NCBI GenBank assembly: GCA_015064255.1
Contig: SVSP01000015.1
Location: 1-57,715 of the forward strand
Reading direction: 5' to 3'
Length of the DNA: 57,715 nucleotides
Source of the DNA: Oscillospiraceae bacterium
GTDB lineage: Bacteria > Bacillota > Clostridia > Oscillospirales > CAG-272
Of the stretch, positions 7,828 to 16,400 are shown one piece after another; positions within the stretch are counted from its first letter, which is position 1, and every line of letters starts with the position of its first letter. Made by a program: the position numbers and the translations under genes. The notes beneath the pieces were generated by a model. That model searched no databases and was not told where the DNA came from. It saw nothing but the letters and a program-made list of their open reading frames with translations.

Positions 7828-8046
7828 TCATAGCCCACCGTTTCGGCAGAAGCATCTGATATACCAAACAGGATTTGCATCCGTCGATACTGTCGCAGTA
7901 CTTTTTTCGTACCGCAACTGTCTTTCCTTACTTTCGAACACCAAATTTATTGTGTTGTGCTTGCCCACCCCTTCGCAACAGATACGGTTAGTATCGTTGC
8001 GTCGGTAAAACGGGCATTTTGCATATTTTGAAACGTACTGTGACAT
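7828..8046 (-). CDS. Small Cys-containing phage-like protein, possibly frameshifted
   Basis: 72 residues from the ATG at 8046. The core 'KCPFYRRNDTNRICCEGV' followed by 'LVFESKERQLRYEK' matches a small family common next to replication genes in Clostridial phages. Family members continue with a second Cys pair. That continuation is present here in the -1 frame ('YCDSIDGCKSCLVYQML'), entered at a run of six A followed by G near 7897. Either an indel has truncated the gene or the frame shifts during translation. Its ATG is one base after the stop of the preceding gene, so translation is coupled. Confidence 0.7.
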   Translation of the reverse strand: MSQYVSKYAKCPFYRRNDTNRICCEGVGKHNTINLVFESKERQLRYEKSTATVSTDANPVWYIRCFCRNGGL

Positions 8047-8047
8047 A

Positions 8048-8203
8048 TTAACCACCCCGTCTGCGATTGATGTCATCCATCGCGATCACTTGTGTAATGC
8101 AATCATCCAATAACAATCGTAGTGCATCAGCAGGATAGTGATTGTATTTGCCAGTAGCGATTTTTGCGTTATATAAATCAATAGCTTTTTGCATCAAATC
8201 CAT
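8048..8203 (-). CDS. 51-residue hypothetical protein of the replication operon
   Basis: From the ATG at 8203 the reading is 'MDLMQKAIDLYNAKIATGKY' and so on, ending with a basic tail. GAGG overlaps the stop of the upstream DnaC-like gene (8216-8218). The stop codon is followed after one base by the ATG of the next gene. The tight spacing on both sides makes it a real gene. Function unknown. Confidence 0.7.
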   Translation of the reverse strand: MDLMQKAIDLYNAKIATGKYNHYPADALRLLLDDCITQVIAMDDINRRRGG

Positions 8204-8215
8204 ATGTATTTTACC

Positions 8216-9163
8216 TCACAGTCCCAACAGATTCTTAAAGTCTTTCCCGGTCGAAGCAAGCTGTAATCTGCGTATATCTTCACCATCGACGTGGACCGGC
8301 ACACACGCGCCCAGGATGCGCGATATAATACGCTGTTGCGTCATCCCTTCCGGATGCTTCAGCTCGGCGTCAGTTAGATTGGTAGTTATAATCAGCGGCA
8401 GTCCCGATCTGATGCGTCCGTCAATGATTTCAAAGGCAATTTCGTTCATATATTCTGTGCCAGCCTGCGAACCGTAGTCGTCGATAATCAATAGATCGTA
8501 TGTATTCAGCGATTTTAAAAACGCCTCGCGCGCGTCGAATGATGCCTGTATCTTGTTACGTGCCGCCCCCAACGTAGTCATGTATGCCGATTTGCCACTA
8601 TCGATTAATGCGTTTGCGATGCAAGCGGCATAATACGATTTGCCTCTGCCGGTTAACCCGTACAGGCATAATCCCTTCCCATTGCTATAGAAATTTTCGA
8701 AATGGTCGAGATATTTATGTACCGCTTTTGATATCTTCGGATTGTAGATTTGTTCGTTTGCAAAGGTCCAGTCTAACATTTCGTGTTCGGCAAAACACAG
8801 ACTGCGCAACACTTTTTTGCGTTCAGACACCAACTTGTCGCTGATTTCGAAATTATGCAAATCTAACCACCGCTTCAAGTCGTACAAATCCTTGTGGGTC
8901 GACCTAAATTCAACGTAGTCCTGCTCGATTTTGCGCACCTCGTCACGTGCCCGTTCGTCTGCGTACGCCTTGCGTCTGCATTCGCACATCAAAAACGGTG
9001 TTATCTGCCCCCACGGAACATCATATCTGCCCTGCTTCGGCGTGTTGCACCTACCGCAGTACCACAGCCCGTCCTTTTGGTAGTCGCCATCGACTACTTT
9101 GTTTGCTACAGCTGCGGCCTGTTCGGGTATGCTAAGCAATGATCCTAATGTTATCTCAGTCAT
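8216..9163 (-). CDS. DnaC/IstB-like helicase loader ATPase
   Basis: 315 residues. The N-terminal part has a Cys cluster ('YCGRCNTPKQ', 'MCECRRKAY') as in DnaC-type loaders. The AAA+ core has Walker A 'GLTGRGKSYY' near residue 168 and Walker B 'LLIIDDYGSQ' near 226, then sensor-1 'IITTNLTDAEL'. Such proteins load the replicative helicase at a phage or plasmid origin. It directly follows the replisome organizer (22-base gap), the classic order in Gram-positive phages and mobile elements. The ATG is preceded by AAGGAG. Confidence 0.88.
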   Translation of the reverse strand: MTEITLGSLLSIPEQAAAVANKVVDGDYQKDGLWYCGRCNTPKQGRYDVPWGQITPFLMCECRRKAYADERARDEVRKIEQDYVEFRSTHKDLYDLKRWLDLHNFEISDKLVSERKKVLRSLCFAEHEMLDWTFANEQIYNPKISKAVHKYLDHFENFYSNGKGLCLYGLTGRGKSYYAACIANALIDSGKSAYMTTLGAARNKIQASFDAREAFLKSLNTYDLLIIDDYGSQAGTEYMNEIAFEIIDGRIRSGLPLIITTNLTDAELKHPEGMTQQRIISRILGACVPVHVDGEDIRRLQLASTGKDFKNLLGL

Positions 9164-9184
9164 AATTAATTAATCTCCTTTTTT

Positions 9185-10072
9185 TTAGAAAATGTGGTCG
9201 AGGTTAACACCGTCATCGTAGGTTGATGCAGGCTGTTTGGTCTTGCAGGGCGCATTCAAATACGACTCGAATTTCGTTCCAAACAGTGTTTCCGGGCGTA
9301 AATACTGCGCCATCTTGGTGTCTGTTGCCCATTCAGCAACCTTCTTGTCGATAACTACAACAAAATCGTCAAATGTAAAACCTTCGGACAATCGTGCGTT
9401 AATGTGCGCTTTGGTTGCTTTTGTTGTAGCCTTGTAGTTTGTACCGGCCTTGTCGTTAAGGCGATCTACGATTGCGGCAATCAGATCAGCGTTACCGTCC
9501 TTTTTAGCCGCTTCAGCTTGTGCCGTTTCCGGCACATTAATTATATGTATATCTGATTCTTTATCTAATTCTATATCTATATCTATATCTGCAGCGTGAC
9601 ATTCCGTGACATCCTCCGTGACGTCACGTGACATGTCACGTGACATATCGCGTGACGCACCCGATAACAGCCTAAGTTTTTCTCTTTGTTTTTGCTTCCT
9701 CAGGCGGTTTTGCTCTCGGATTTTTTCAAGTCCGTCTTGATTCTGATATTTCACAAAGTTCGTAAGACAATATACATCATCTATAATCTCGACCATCCTT
9801 TCGTTGATGAAGAACTGCATACACAGCTCGATTTCTTTCTCGTCGCGATCAAGCATTGTCGCGATGTCGTCAAAGGTGCGATAGGGTATCTCATTGTTGT
9901 CAATTAAATATCCGTTTGCATTGCTCTTGCCAGCAAGATCAAGCAGCTCGAACCAGACCGCGGTTAATTTGTCCCGATATGACACGCCGCCGATCTTCGC
10001 ACGTTTGATTCGCTTAAAAGAATTGCCGTCAAACATCCCGACTATAAATCGTATCCATTGTACTTCCGCCAT
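9185..10072 (-). CDS. Phage-type replisome organizer
   Basis: 295 residues. The N-terminal ~120 residues ('FKRIKRAKIGGVSYRDKLTA', 'FVKYQNQDGLEKIREQNRLR') are the Phage_rep_org_N domain, a winged-helix origin binder. The C-terminal 'IVDRLNDKAGTNYKATTKAT' to 'YLRPETLFGTKFESYLN' is the phage Phg_2220_C domain. Between them lies a repetitive Ser-Arg-Asp linker encoded by GTGAC repeats. It would bind the element's origin and recruit the loader encoded downstream. GAGG precedes the ATG. A motif copy lies 21-38 bases upstream. Confidence 0.9.
   Translation of the reverse strand: MAEVQWIRFIVGMFDGNSFKRIKRAKIGGVSYRDKLTAVWFELLDLAGKSNANGYLIDNNEIPYRTFDDIATMLDRDEKEIELCMQFFINERMVEIIDDVYCLTNFVKYQNQDGLEKIREQNRLRKQKQREKLRLLSGASRDMSRDMSRDVTEDVTECHAADIDIDIELDKESDIHIINVPETAQAEAAKKDGNADLIAAIVDRLNDKAGTNYKATTKATKAHINARLSEGFTFDDFVVVIDKKVAEWATDTKMAQYLRPETLFGTKFESYLNAPCKTKQPASTYDDGVNLDHIF
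9606..9658. repeat. GTGAC/GTCAC iteron-like cluster inside the replisome organizer gene
   Basis: GTGAC or its complement GTCAC occurs about seven times in 53 bases, partly as the palindrome TGTCACGTGACA. Rep genes of several phages contain their origin in such a linker, so this is an origin candidate. It may also simply encode the Ser-Arg-Asp linker. Confidence 0.5.
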
Positions 10073-10092
10073 TATTTTTACCTCGCTTTTTT

Positions 10093-10110
10093 ATTTAGTA
10101 TGAAAGAAAA
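10093..10110 (-). repeat. Element motif, copy 6
   Basis: ATTTAGTATGAAAGAAAA, 21-38 bases upstream of the replisome organizer start. It is placed like a promoter or operator for that operon. Confidence 0.5.
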
Positions 10111-10154
10111 GCTGTGCAAAAGGTGTGCATTTACACAGCTTTTCCTGATTTTTA

Positions 10155-10340
10155 TCAAATTTTTTCAATTTTTCTTCCAATTAACTCGTCAAGCGTCATC
10201 TCAAACACGTCGGCGACCTGCGACAATAACAGTACGGTCGGTGCCGTTTGGTTCGTTTCCCACTTGAAAATTGTCAGTTGCGATATCCCTATCCTTCTCG
10301 CCAGGCGTTCACGGGAATAGCACAAAAAATTGGTTCTCAT
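10155..10340 (-). CDS. XRE-family regulator with shortened first helix
   Basis: From the ATG at 10340 the protein has about 61 residues. 'RERLARRIGISQLTIFKWET' is the helix-turn-helix of the HTH_3/XRE family, and 'VADVFEMTLDELIGRK' is its usual end. About seven residues of helix 1 found in relatives are missing. The ATG overlaps the motif copy at 10335-10358 and has no ribosome site, so the transcript may be leaderless or the gene may be decayed. As an XRE protein it could repress the motif-bearing promoters around it, including its own. Confidence 0.65.
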   Translation of the reverse strand: MRTNFLCYSRERLARRIGISQLTIFKWETNQTAPTVLLLSQVADVFEMTLDELIGRKIEKI

Positions 10341-10452
10341 ATATAGTATGAAAGAAAACGAGGTGAAAGAGTGGCACTTTTTCATTAAAAATTCGAGAAA
10401 AATAAAAAATCACATAAAATAGCCCAAAATCCATTCTCATATATAATACGAG
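10341..10452 (-). repeat. 115-bp repeat, copy B (two motif copies at its ends)
   Basis: Aligns with 7611-7723. It has the recurrent motif at 10335-10358 and 10434-10457, with GTGAAAGAGTGGC between. It lies directly upstream of the XRE gene, as an autoregulated control region would. Confidence 0.65.
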
Positions 10453-10476
10453 AGAAAACGATACGAAGAAATATAA

Positions 10477-10514
10477 AAAAGGTCATAGCACCCAATTATG
10501 TACTATGACCTTTT
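10477..10514. terminator. Bidirectional intrinsic terminator
   Basis: AAAAGGTCATAG and CTATGACCTTTT pair perfectly around a 14-base loop with T-tracts on both sides. It closes off the replication arm from the Rhs cargo. Confidence 0.8.
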
Positions 10515-10666
10515 ATGATTATTTTGTTTTAGTTTGAATTTTTATAAATTCCCGTATGCATTATTTTAATACAGTTGTCCGCTTCGTGCGGATATAGTTA
10601 TTACAAAAGTTAACCACCGCCGGTAAATTTGGCAATGCTTATATAATTCATCATTATGCATAAAGA

Positions 10667-10734
10667 TGTCGTAGCTGTAGGTCGTGACCCGATCGCTTAC
10701 GTAGTCGTATTTTACTGAAGTTCCGTTTCCGTAT
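10667..10734 (-). pseudogene. Mosaic Rhs remnant
   Basis: The left half matches Rhs bases ~15396-15435 and the right half matches ~15546-15580, fused at the shared heptamer CGTAGTC. The right half is identical over about 33 bases to the remnant at 3942-3978. The intact gene has 110 bases between these parts, so this is a microhomology deletion product. Confidence 0.75.
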
Positions 10735-10745
10735 ATTATATCTCA

Positions 10746-10771
10746 AGCCCACCGATAATTCGGTGGGTTTT
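10746..10771 (+). terminator. Intrinsic terminator
   Basis: CCCACCG/CGGTGGG stem with a six-base loop, followed by TTTT. Confidence 0.65.
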
Positions 10772-10915
10772 AAGATTTCTTATTGCGTAGATATCCTCTG
10801 CTGCTATATAAATTTGTTCCGCTGGTAAATGCGATACTTTGTCGGAATTATTTAAAAGTTTTTTGTGTCTACTTTCTATTGACAACTTTACTTAGCAGGT
10901 GATTTTCGGAACAAA

Positions 10916-10944
10916 AAACATCCCCGAAATTTTCGGGGATGTTT
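10916..10944. terminator. Near-perfect palindromic hairpin
   Basis: AAACATCCCCGAAA and TTTCGGGGATGTTT pair over 14 bp around one base, with an A-run upstream that gives a T-run on the minus strand. It would end transcription leaving 11064. The remaining parts of 10386-11063 show no gene. Confidence 0.65.
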
Positions 10945-11063
10945 GCCTTAAAGTAGACCGTTCAAGTCCTAATATGGACCATTCAACATAGGTATTATAT
11001 CACATTCATTGGGAAAATGCAAGAGCTTTTATATCTCTCGACATTAAAAGTGTGATATTTGAT

Positions 11064-11780
11064 CTAATCTATATTCATAATATCACAAAATTCATTTCGC
11101 AATCGTCGATATTTTCCTAATGCATATCCATCAATTTGATTTGCTATATAAATAATTTTTCCGCCAAATGAAGCTCCCGCTACAAAACGGCCATTTTTTA
11201 TACCTTGTTGTATATTCATATTCACCATTTTTCTAAACGTAGGTGTAATACGATCAACGCAGAATAAAGAAATCATGTTAACAGTATTGGTTACTGTATT
11301 TTTATTATAATATTCTTTGAAACATTCTGTAATCGAATCGTTAGCGTTGTTAACAATCTCATCTGACAATTCCGATGTCTTAATAATAGCAAAGCAATCA
11401 AAAACCCATAAACGTTGAGACTTAATATATATGATAATCTCAACATTTTTATAAGAAGATATTTCTTTGATTTTGAAATATTGTCGCTGTATAAGTTCCT
11501 CATCCAACGATACTTTGAGTTTATCGTAAGTCTCAAACATCAGTAAGGCTTTATCGGGCTTGGTTATCTCTGGTGTTAATTTTATAAAACACATTAAAAC
11601 AACCATCACAGTACCAGATATAAATGTAGCAATTCCAATAACAATCCAGACTTTTTCACTTTGTTCAAAATTATACCCAAGTACAACACACACTATAGGA
11701 AACATCACAAAAGATATAAGTAATATTCCTGAAATAACAATACTTAACTTTACAATGTTCTCTTTTATCTTGTTATTCAT
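11064..11780 (-). CDS. Hypothetical membrane protein, candidate immunity gene of the displaced Rhs tip
   Basis: 238 residues with two membrane segments near the N-terminus ('LSIVISGILLISFVMFPIVCVVL' region and 'VWIVIGIATFISGTVMVVLM') and a cytosolic remainder with no recognised motif. It begins 14 bases after the stop of the Rhs tip gene on the same strand. Immunity genes follow Rhs toxin tips in exactly this position, which is the only reason for the assignment. Base composition is AT-rich like the other putative immunity gene at 12893. Confidence 0.6.
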   Translation of the reverse strand: MNNKIKENIVKLSIVISGILLISFVMFPIVCVVLGYNFEQSEKVWIVIGIATFISGTVMVVLMCFIKLTPEITKPDKALLMFETYDKLKVSLDEELIQRQYFKIKEISSYKNVEIIIYIKSQRLWVFDCFAIIKTSELSDEIVNNANDSITECFKEYYNKNTVTNTVNMISLFCVDRITPTFRKMVNMNIQQGIKNGRFVAGASFGGKIIYIANQIDGYALGKYRRLRNEFCDIMNID

Positions 11781-11794
11781 ACAAATTATCTCTC

Positions 11795-12883
11795 CTATTG
11801 AAAAATCTCTATTATGGGTTGTTGTGATTCATCGTTAGATAAATTTTGTGTAGTTTGTATGGCAAAAGTAAATGCGGATTGTATAATAGATTGTGTGTGT
11901 GATTTAATTGCATACTTGCCTAAAAATGAACTTTTAAACTTTATCGGCGTAAACCATCCTTTGTTTGTAGGAATAATTTTACTAGCAACTTTGCCAGTTA
12001 TAGCTGTTATCACTGTTCCGACAGCAGTATCAACTATTATATTTGATGCTGAATTTAATGCATTTCTTAAAGTCAAATCTTTTTGGGTTTGCCCATTGAA
12101 TTCTGCTAATGGTGTATAAGATAAGACTTCATTTATCAGCGATTCTGCTGCAGCACTAGCTAGTGAAGCAAGCATAAGATCCCCTGTCGCAGTCATTACA
12201 CCACCATATGTTGCACCACTTACCGTAGCAGCAATAACGCCATCACTCCATTTTTTACCAGATAACAAATTAGAAGCAATTTTTGTCGCCCCACCTAATA
12301 TGCCACCAACAATTATTCCTGCAGGAATCCACCACGCACGACCAGTAGAATCTAAACGCATAACTGGATTATTTCCACAATAAACAAACAAGTTATTTCC
12401 TAAAATATCATTATTAATTTGCCCATCCGCGCTAATAAACCTACTCGTTTCAGGATCATAATATCTACTATTGAGATAATAGAATCCGAGTTCGGAGTCG
12501 TAGTAATAACCTCTATAACGGAAGGGGTTATACTGCGCAGCAGTAGAAGCACCGCTGTTATGGTAAGTTATTGTTACATTACCCCACGCGTCGTATGTGT
12601 AAGATACAAGTTTGGTACCGTTTTCATCATAAACAGCAACGATGTCACCTTGGAGATTCTTTTCGAAGAAGTAAGTATCAAAAGAATTTTCACTATACGT
12701 GCTTTTTTTGTACTGCATACCAATCGGTGTGCCCTCTGCATCGTAGAGGTATATCAGTATATGCTGTACGTTGTTTTCAGTCCATTCTTCGCTAAGAATT
12801 GTACTTCCTGCAAGGTAGTAAAAACATCTGATTAAAATATCTATACAATAGGAGAGTATAGTAACTCTCCTATTGTATAGCAT
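11795..12883 (-). CDS. Displaced Rhs C-terminal tip (partial YD repeats, Rhs core end and toxin tail)
   Basis: From about residue 23 the sequence matches the complete Rhs protein upstream from 'YYLSGSRIL' on, with ~85% identity across 'YDAWGNVT.TYHNSGASTAA' and 'YYYDSELGFYYLNSRYYDPE'. After 'NNPVMRLD' the tails differ completely: here Gly/Ala-rich segments and a C-terminus ending 'QQPIIEIF'. There is no ribosome site, and the open frame starts inside the terminator hairpin at 12841-12880, so it is probably silent until recombined into the full gene. This matches the orphan tip arrangement known from Rhs/CDI loci. The toxin activity is not recognisable. Confidence 0.75.
   Translation of the reverse strand: MLYNRRVTILSYCIDILIRCFYYLAGSTILSEEWTENNVQHILIYLYDAEGTPIGMQYKKSTYSENSFDTYFFEKNLQGDIVAVYDENGTKLVSYTYDAWGNVTITYHNSGASTAAQYNPFRYRGYYYDSELGFYYLNSRYYDPETSRFISADGQINNDILGNNLFVYCGNNPVMRLDSTGRAWWIPAGIIVGGILGGATKIASNLLSGKKWSDGVIAATVSGATYGGVMTATGDLMLASLASAAAESLINEVLSYTPLAEFNGQTQKDLTLRNALNSASNIIVDTAVGTVITAITGKVASKIIPTNKGWFTPIKFKSSFLGKYAIKSHTQSIIQSAFTFAIQTTQNLSNDESQQPIIEIFQ
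12841..12880 (-). terminator. Strong intrinsic terminator between the Rhs operon and the displaced tip
   Basis: CTATACAATAGGAGAGT and ACTCTCCTATTGTATAG form a perfect 17-bp stem with a six-base loop, 13 bases past the stop of the 12893 gene. Confidence 0.85.
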
Positions 12884-12892
12884 TTAAAATCA

Positions 12893-13477
12893 TTATTTAA
12901 CACATACTCCATCTATTGAAACAACAAGAAAAACTCCTTCTTTTGAAGTGCCTTCTAATTCTACACAGAAATCTTCGACATTTCTATATTCAGTATCAGC
13001 GATATAATATACTTTATCGAAAAATGCACCTGTTCTTCGATTGCAATCAGAAGACGCGCCAATTTTTACAATTTTGTTTTCCAAAAGAATTTCAATCTCA
13101 ATAATATCATTTTGTGTAACCATAAATATTATTTTATCTATCGAGTACGGTTGGTGTTTTAACTTTTTACTGTATTTTTTCTTTTCAAGATCCAAATTAT
13201 CGGATACTATAATAAGTTCAGAACCTGATATACCTATACAAAAAATTGCACCCAAACCAAGCGGAATAAAAATAAAGGACAGTATCGTACTTACAGTTTT
13301 GTCAGTCACTCCAAATATTTGATTACGTAATATAGCAACTGGGATAATTATTACTGAAACAATAATTTTGATAATAGGATACCTATATGATTTCAAATTT
13401 AGCTGAGGTTCAAAAAGGCTTTCAATAGATAAAAATACTTTTCTTATTGTTGAAAAAAGCGTCTTCATAAACCTCAC
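12893..13477 (-). CDS. Candidate immunity protein for the full-length Rhs toxin
   Basis: 194 residues with two adjacent membrane segments ('IIKIIVSVIIIPVAIL', 'TILSFIFIPLGLGAIFCIGI') and a soluble C-terminal domain. Its ATG overlaps the Rhs stop by four bases (ATGA), so translation is coupled. This is the standard place for the cognate immunity gene. No family match known. A terminator follows directly. The first gene downstream of the displaced tip (11064) has the same two-TM architecture without obvious sequence similarity. Confidence 0.65.
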   Translation of the reverse strand: MRFMKTLFSTIRKVFLSIESLFEPQLNLKSYRYPIIKIIVSVIIIPVAILRNQIFGVTDKTVSTILSFIFIPLGLGAIFCIGISGSELIIVSDNLDLEKKKYSKKLKHQPYSIDKIIFMVTQNDIIEIEILLENKIVKIGASSDCNRRTGAFFDKVYYIADTEYRNVEDFCVELEGTSKEGVFLVVSIDGVCVK

Positions 13478-16400
13478 CCACAGTACCTTCCTAAACCTTT
13501 AATTCTATTTTTATAATTTCCAGAAGCAGTATATACTGTTTGTATGCCATCATCGACAAAATTAGAGAAAATGCCTTTGCCAATAACCTTAAAGCTCATT
13601 CGAGTTGCTGTTCCATTTCTCAATTTTGTAAGACCTGCCTTATACACTGCAGACATATTACCTCTACCACTGTTAATGCCTTTAACATTAGGCATTAGTG
13701 AACCTAATACTTGACCACCTACAACAGAGAGTGCTGTATTGGCACCTATCTCTGCCCATGTTTTATCGGGATCACTAAAGGCTTTTTCTAAGCTCTGCCC
13801 TATTAAAGTGGTAGAAGCATCAGATACTATTCCGGCTAATGTTACATTTCCAGTTCCTCCTAAAACAGCACCTCCCAATGCCCCTCCGATAACAGAACCT
13901 GCATATGTCTCCCAACTACTAATAGTAATTTCATTGTTAACTACCGAAGTAACTATATCACTAACCACCTGACCTATCAATCCAGAAACATCACCAACAG
14001 CTGCTCCAATAAGCCAATTCCAAAACTCTCCGCCAATATCCATTCGCATCACAGGATTATTATCACAATATGCAAACAGATTCTTATCTGTCAAAGCCAT
14101 TGGTGTAGCAGTTAATATATCTGTTGTATCTGGGGAGATAAACCTACCCGTTTCCGGATCATAATATCTGCTATTAAGGTAGTAGAATCCAAGTTCGGAA
14201 TCGTAGTAGTAACCTCTATAACGGAAGGGGTTATACTGTGCTGCAGTAGAAGCACCGCTGTTATGGTAAGTTGTTGTTACGTTGCCCCAAGCATCATACG
14301 TGTAGGATACAAGTTTGGTACCGTTTTCATCATAGACGGCAATAATATCTCCCTGCAAGTTCTTTTCAAACCAGTAGGTAACAAAAGAATTTTCACTATA
14401 CGTGCTTTTTCTGTACTGCATACCGATAGGCGAACCCTCTGCATCGTAGAGATAAATTAGGAGATTATTTCCCCATTCCTCTGCCAAGATACGACTGCCC
14501 GAAAGGTAATATGTATGCTTTACGTTGTTTACGGTTTTGGAAGTACGTATTCCTTCATCGTTGTATTTGAAGAAGATCTCTATACTTCCATTTCTAGCCT
14601 CTGCAAGTCTTCTTCCTTGTTCCCAAGTGAATGTGAAGCCGTTATGGTAAGTCAGCGGATTACCTATTGTATCATAGGTTATCGTGCCGCTATTATAACC
14701 TGTCAGCAGGTCGCCCCACGCCGAAGTGGAATAATCATAGAAGTCTGTATCTATCGGGCTTCCTACTCCGTCATCGGGGGACGCAAGATAGTGCGTATGT
14801 TTATACGTAATATTTCCTGCTTTATCGTACTGATACGTATAGGTATATCCCGCCACATTATCGTCTACGCGCACAAGCTGTCCGAGCTTATCGTAATGGT
14901 ATGCATATTTCAGCACATCGCCGACTTTTATTCGGGTTATATTTCCGTTACTGTCGTATTCGTAGGTGTATTCTGTCTTACTCTGCTCTATACCGTTATT
15001 CGTTACGGTCGAGGTCATATCGGATATCTGCAGGGATGTATTTGCACCGTTTGACTTGTAGGTATAGCGTTGAGTTATGACCGACGACTGATTGAGAACC
15101 GAATGCTGCAGAGTCTGGATCTTCTTTTCAAGACGTCCGAGGTTATCGTAGGTATAGCCTGTGTTAAGCTGGTAAGTATTCAGCGATATGCTTTCGGTTT
15201 TAAGGCTTCCGTCATTGTCGTCATAAGTATAACCCGTAGTGATGAGAGCCGTCTCGTATCCGCCCGAATATGCGTAGTCTTGTCTGTAATACTGAGATAC
15301 TACTCTTCCGTCTTCGTCATACGCGTAATCGAGGAAGCTCTGTTTACCGTCTTCGGATGCGGAATTTACATAGTATTCGCACAGTCTTCCCGCGCTGTCG
15401 TAGCGGTAGGTCGTGACCTGATCGCTTACGTAGTCAAAGAAGGTATGCAGATAGCCGTTTGAGTCATATTTATACTCATACGCAAGTGTATACGCACTCT
15501 CTCCGCTTTCTTTATACCATATTTTTTCCACTCTGTCAAGGGTATCGTAGTCATATTTTACAGAAGCTCCGTTTCCGTAGCTCATTGTCGCAAGCTTTCC
15601 GTTATATGCGTTGTACGTGTAGCCTGCAAGCTGGTTGCTTCCCGCCGAGATCGACGTCGTATTACCGAATGCGTCATATACAAACGTATACGTTGTAGAA
15701 TCGGTAGTTATAGTGCTGAGTCTATCGGTGGTATCGTACGTATATGCGACGTTTTCGGCATTGGTTGTTGGCGTATAGCTACTGCCCGAAACCGTAGCGG
15801 GCGTTGCAAGTGTCATTCTGCCGAGCGCGTCATATGTGTACGCCATTCCGTTACCGTCCGGAGATATACTTGCAAGAAGATATCCGTTTTTGGAATCGTA
15901 AAAATATTTTGTGGTGTTTCCGAGCGTATCCGTTTCACTCGTAAGTGCACCGAATATCTTCATTGTGCTTGTGTTGTACGTTCTTGTCGTTACAAGCGTT
16001 CCCACACCCGATGACGTAACTTCTTCTTTTGTTACAAGTCCGTATGTATTATAAGTATATACGGTAGTCGAGCGTAACGTACGTGCTGACGTTCCATCAA
16101 CGTATCCACAGTTTTCCTCTTTCCAATCGCCGTTAAAGCTGTAATACTTAACCGTTTTTACACGGTTATTTTCATACGTATAATCTGTAACGCTGTTTTT
16201 GGTTATCTTTCTTGTTACATTTGTTCCATCGTATTCATAGCACGTGCGTGAGTAGGGCGCAAGCACTTCGGTAAGCATTCCCGTGTCTTCGTCGTAGTCA
16301 CAATACATAGGAGAATTATCTGTTTTGAGATAGCAGAGAGATATATCGTCAAAGTATACGCTACCGGTCTGTCCGCTAAACTCACAACGTATTTCTATAT

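Noticed and set aside
9551-9592. TATATC tandem repeat as a phase-variable tract
   Set aside because: It encodes an Asp/Ile repeat (units of six bases), so length change would stay in frame, and nothing indicates switching.
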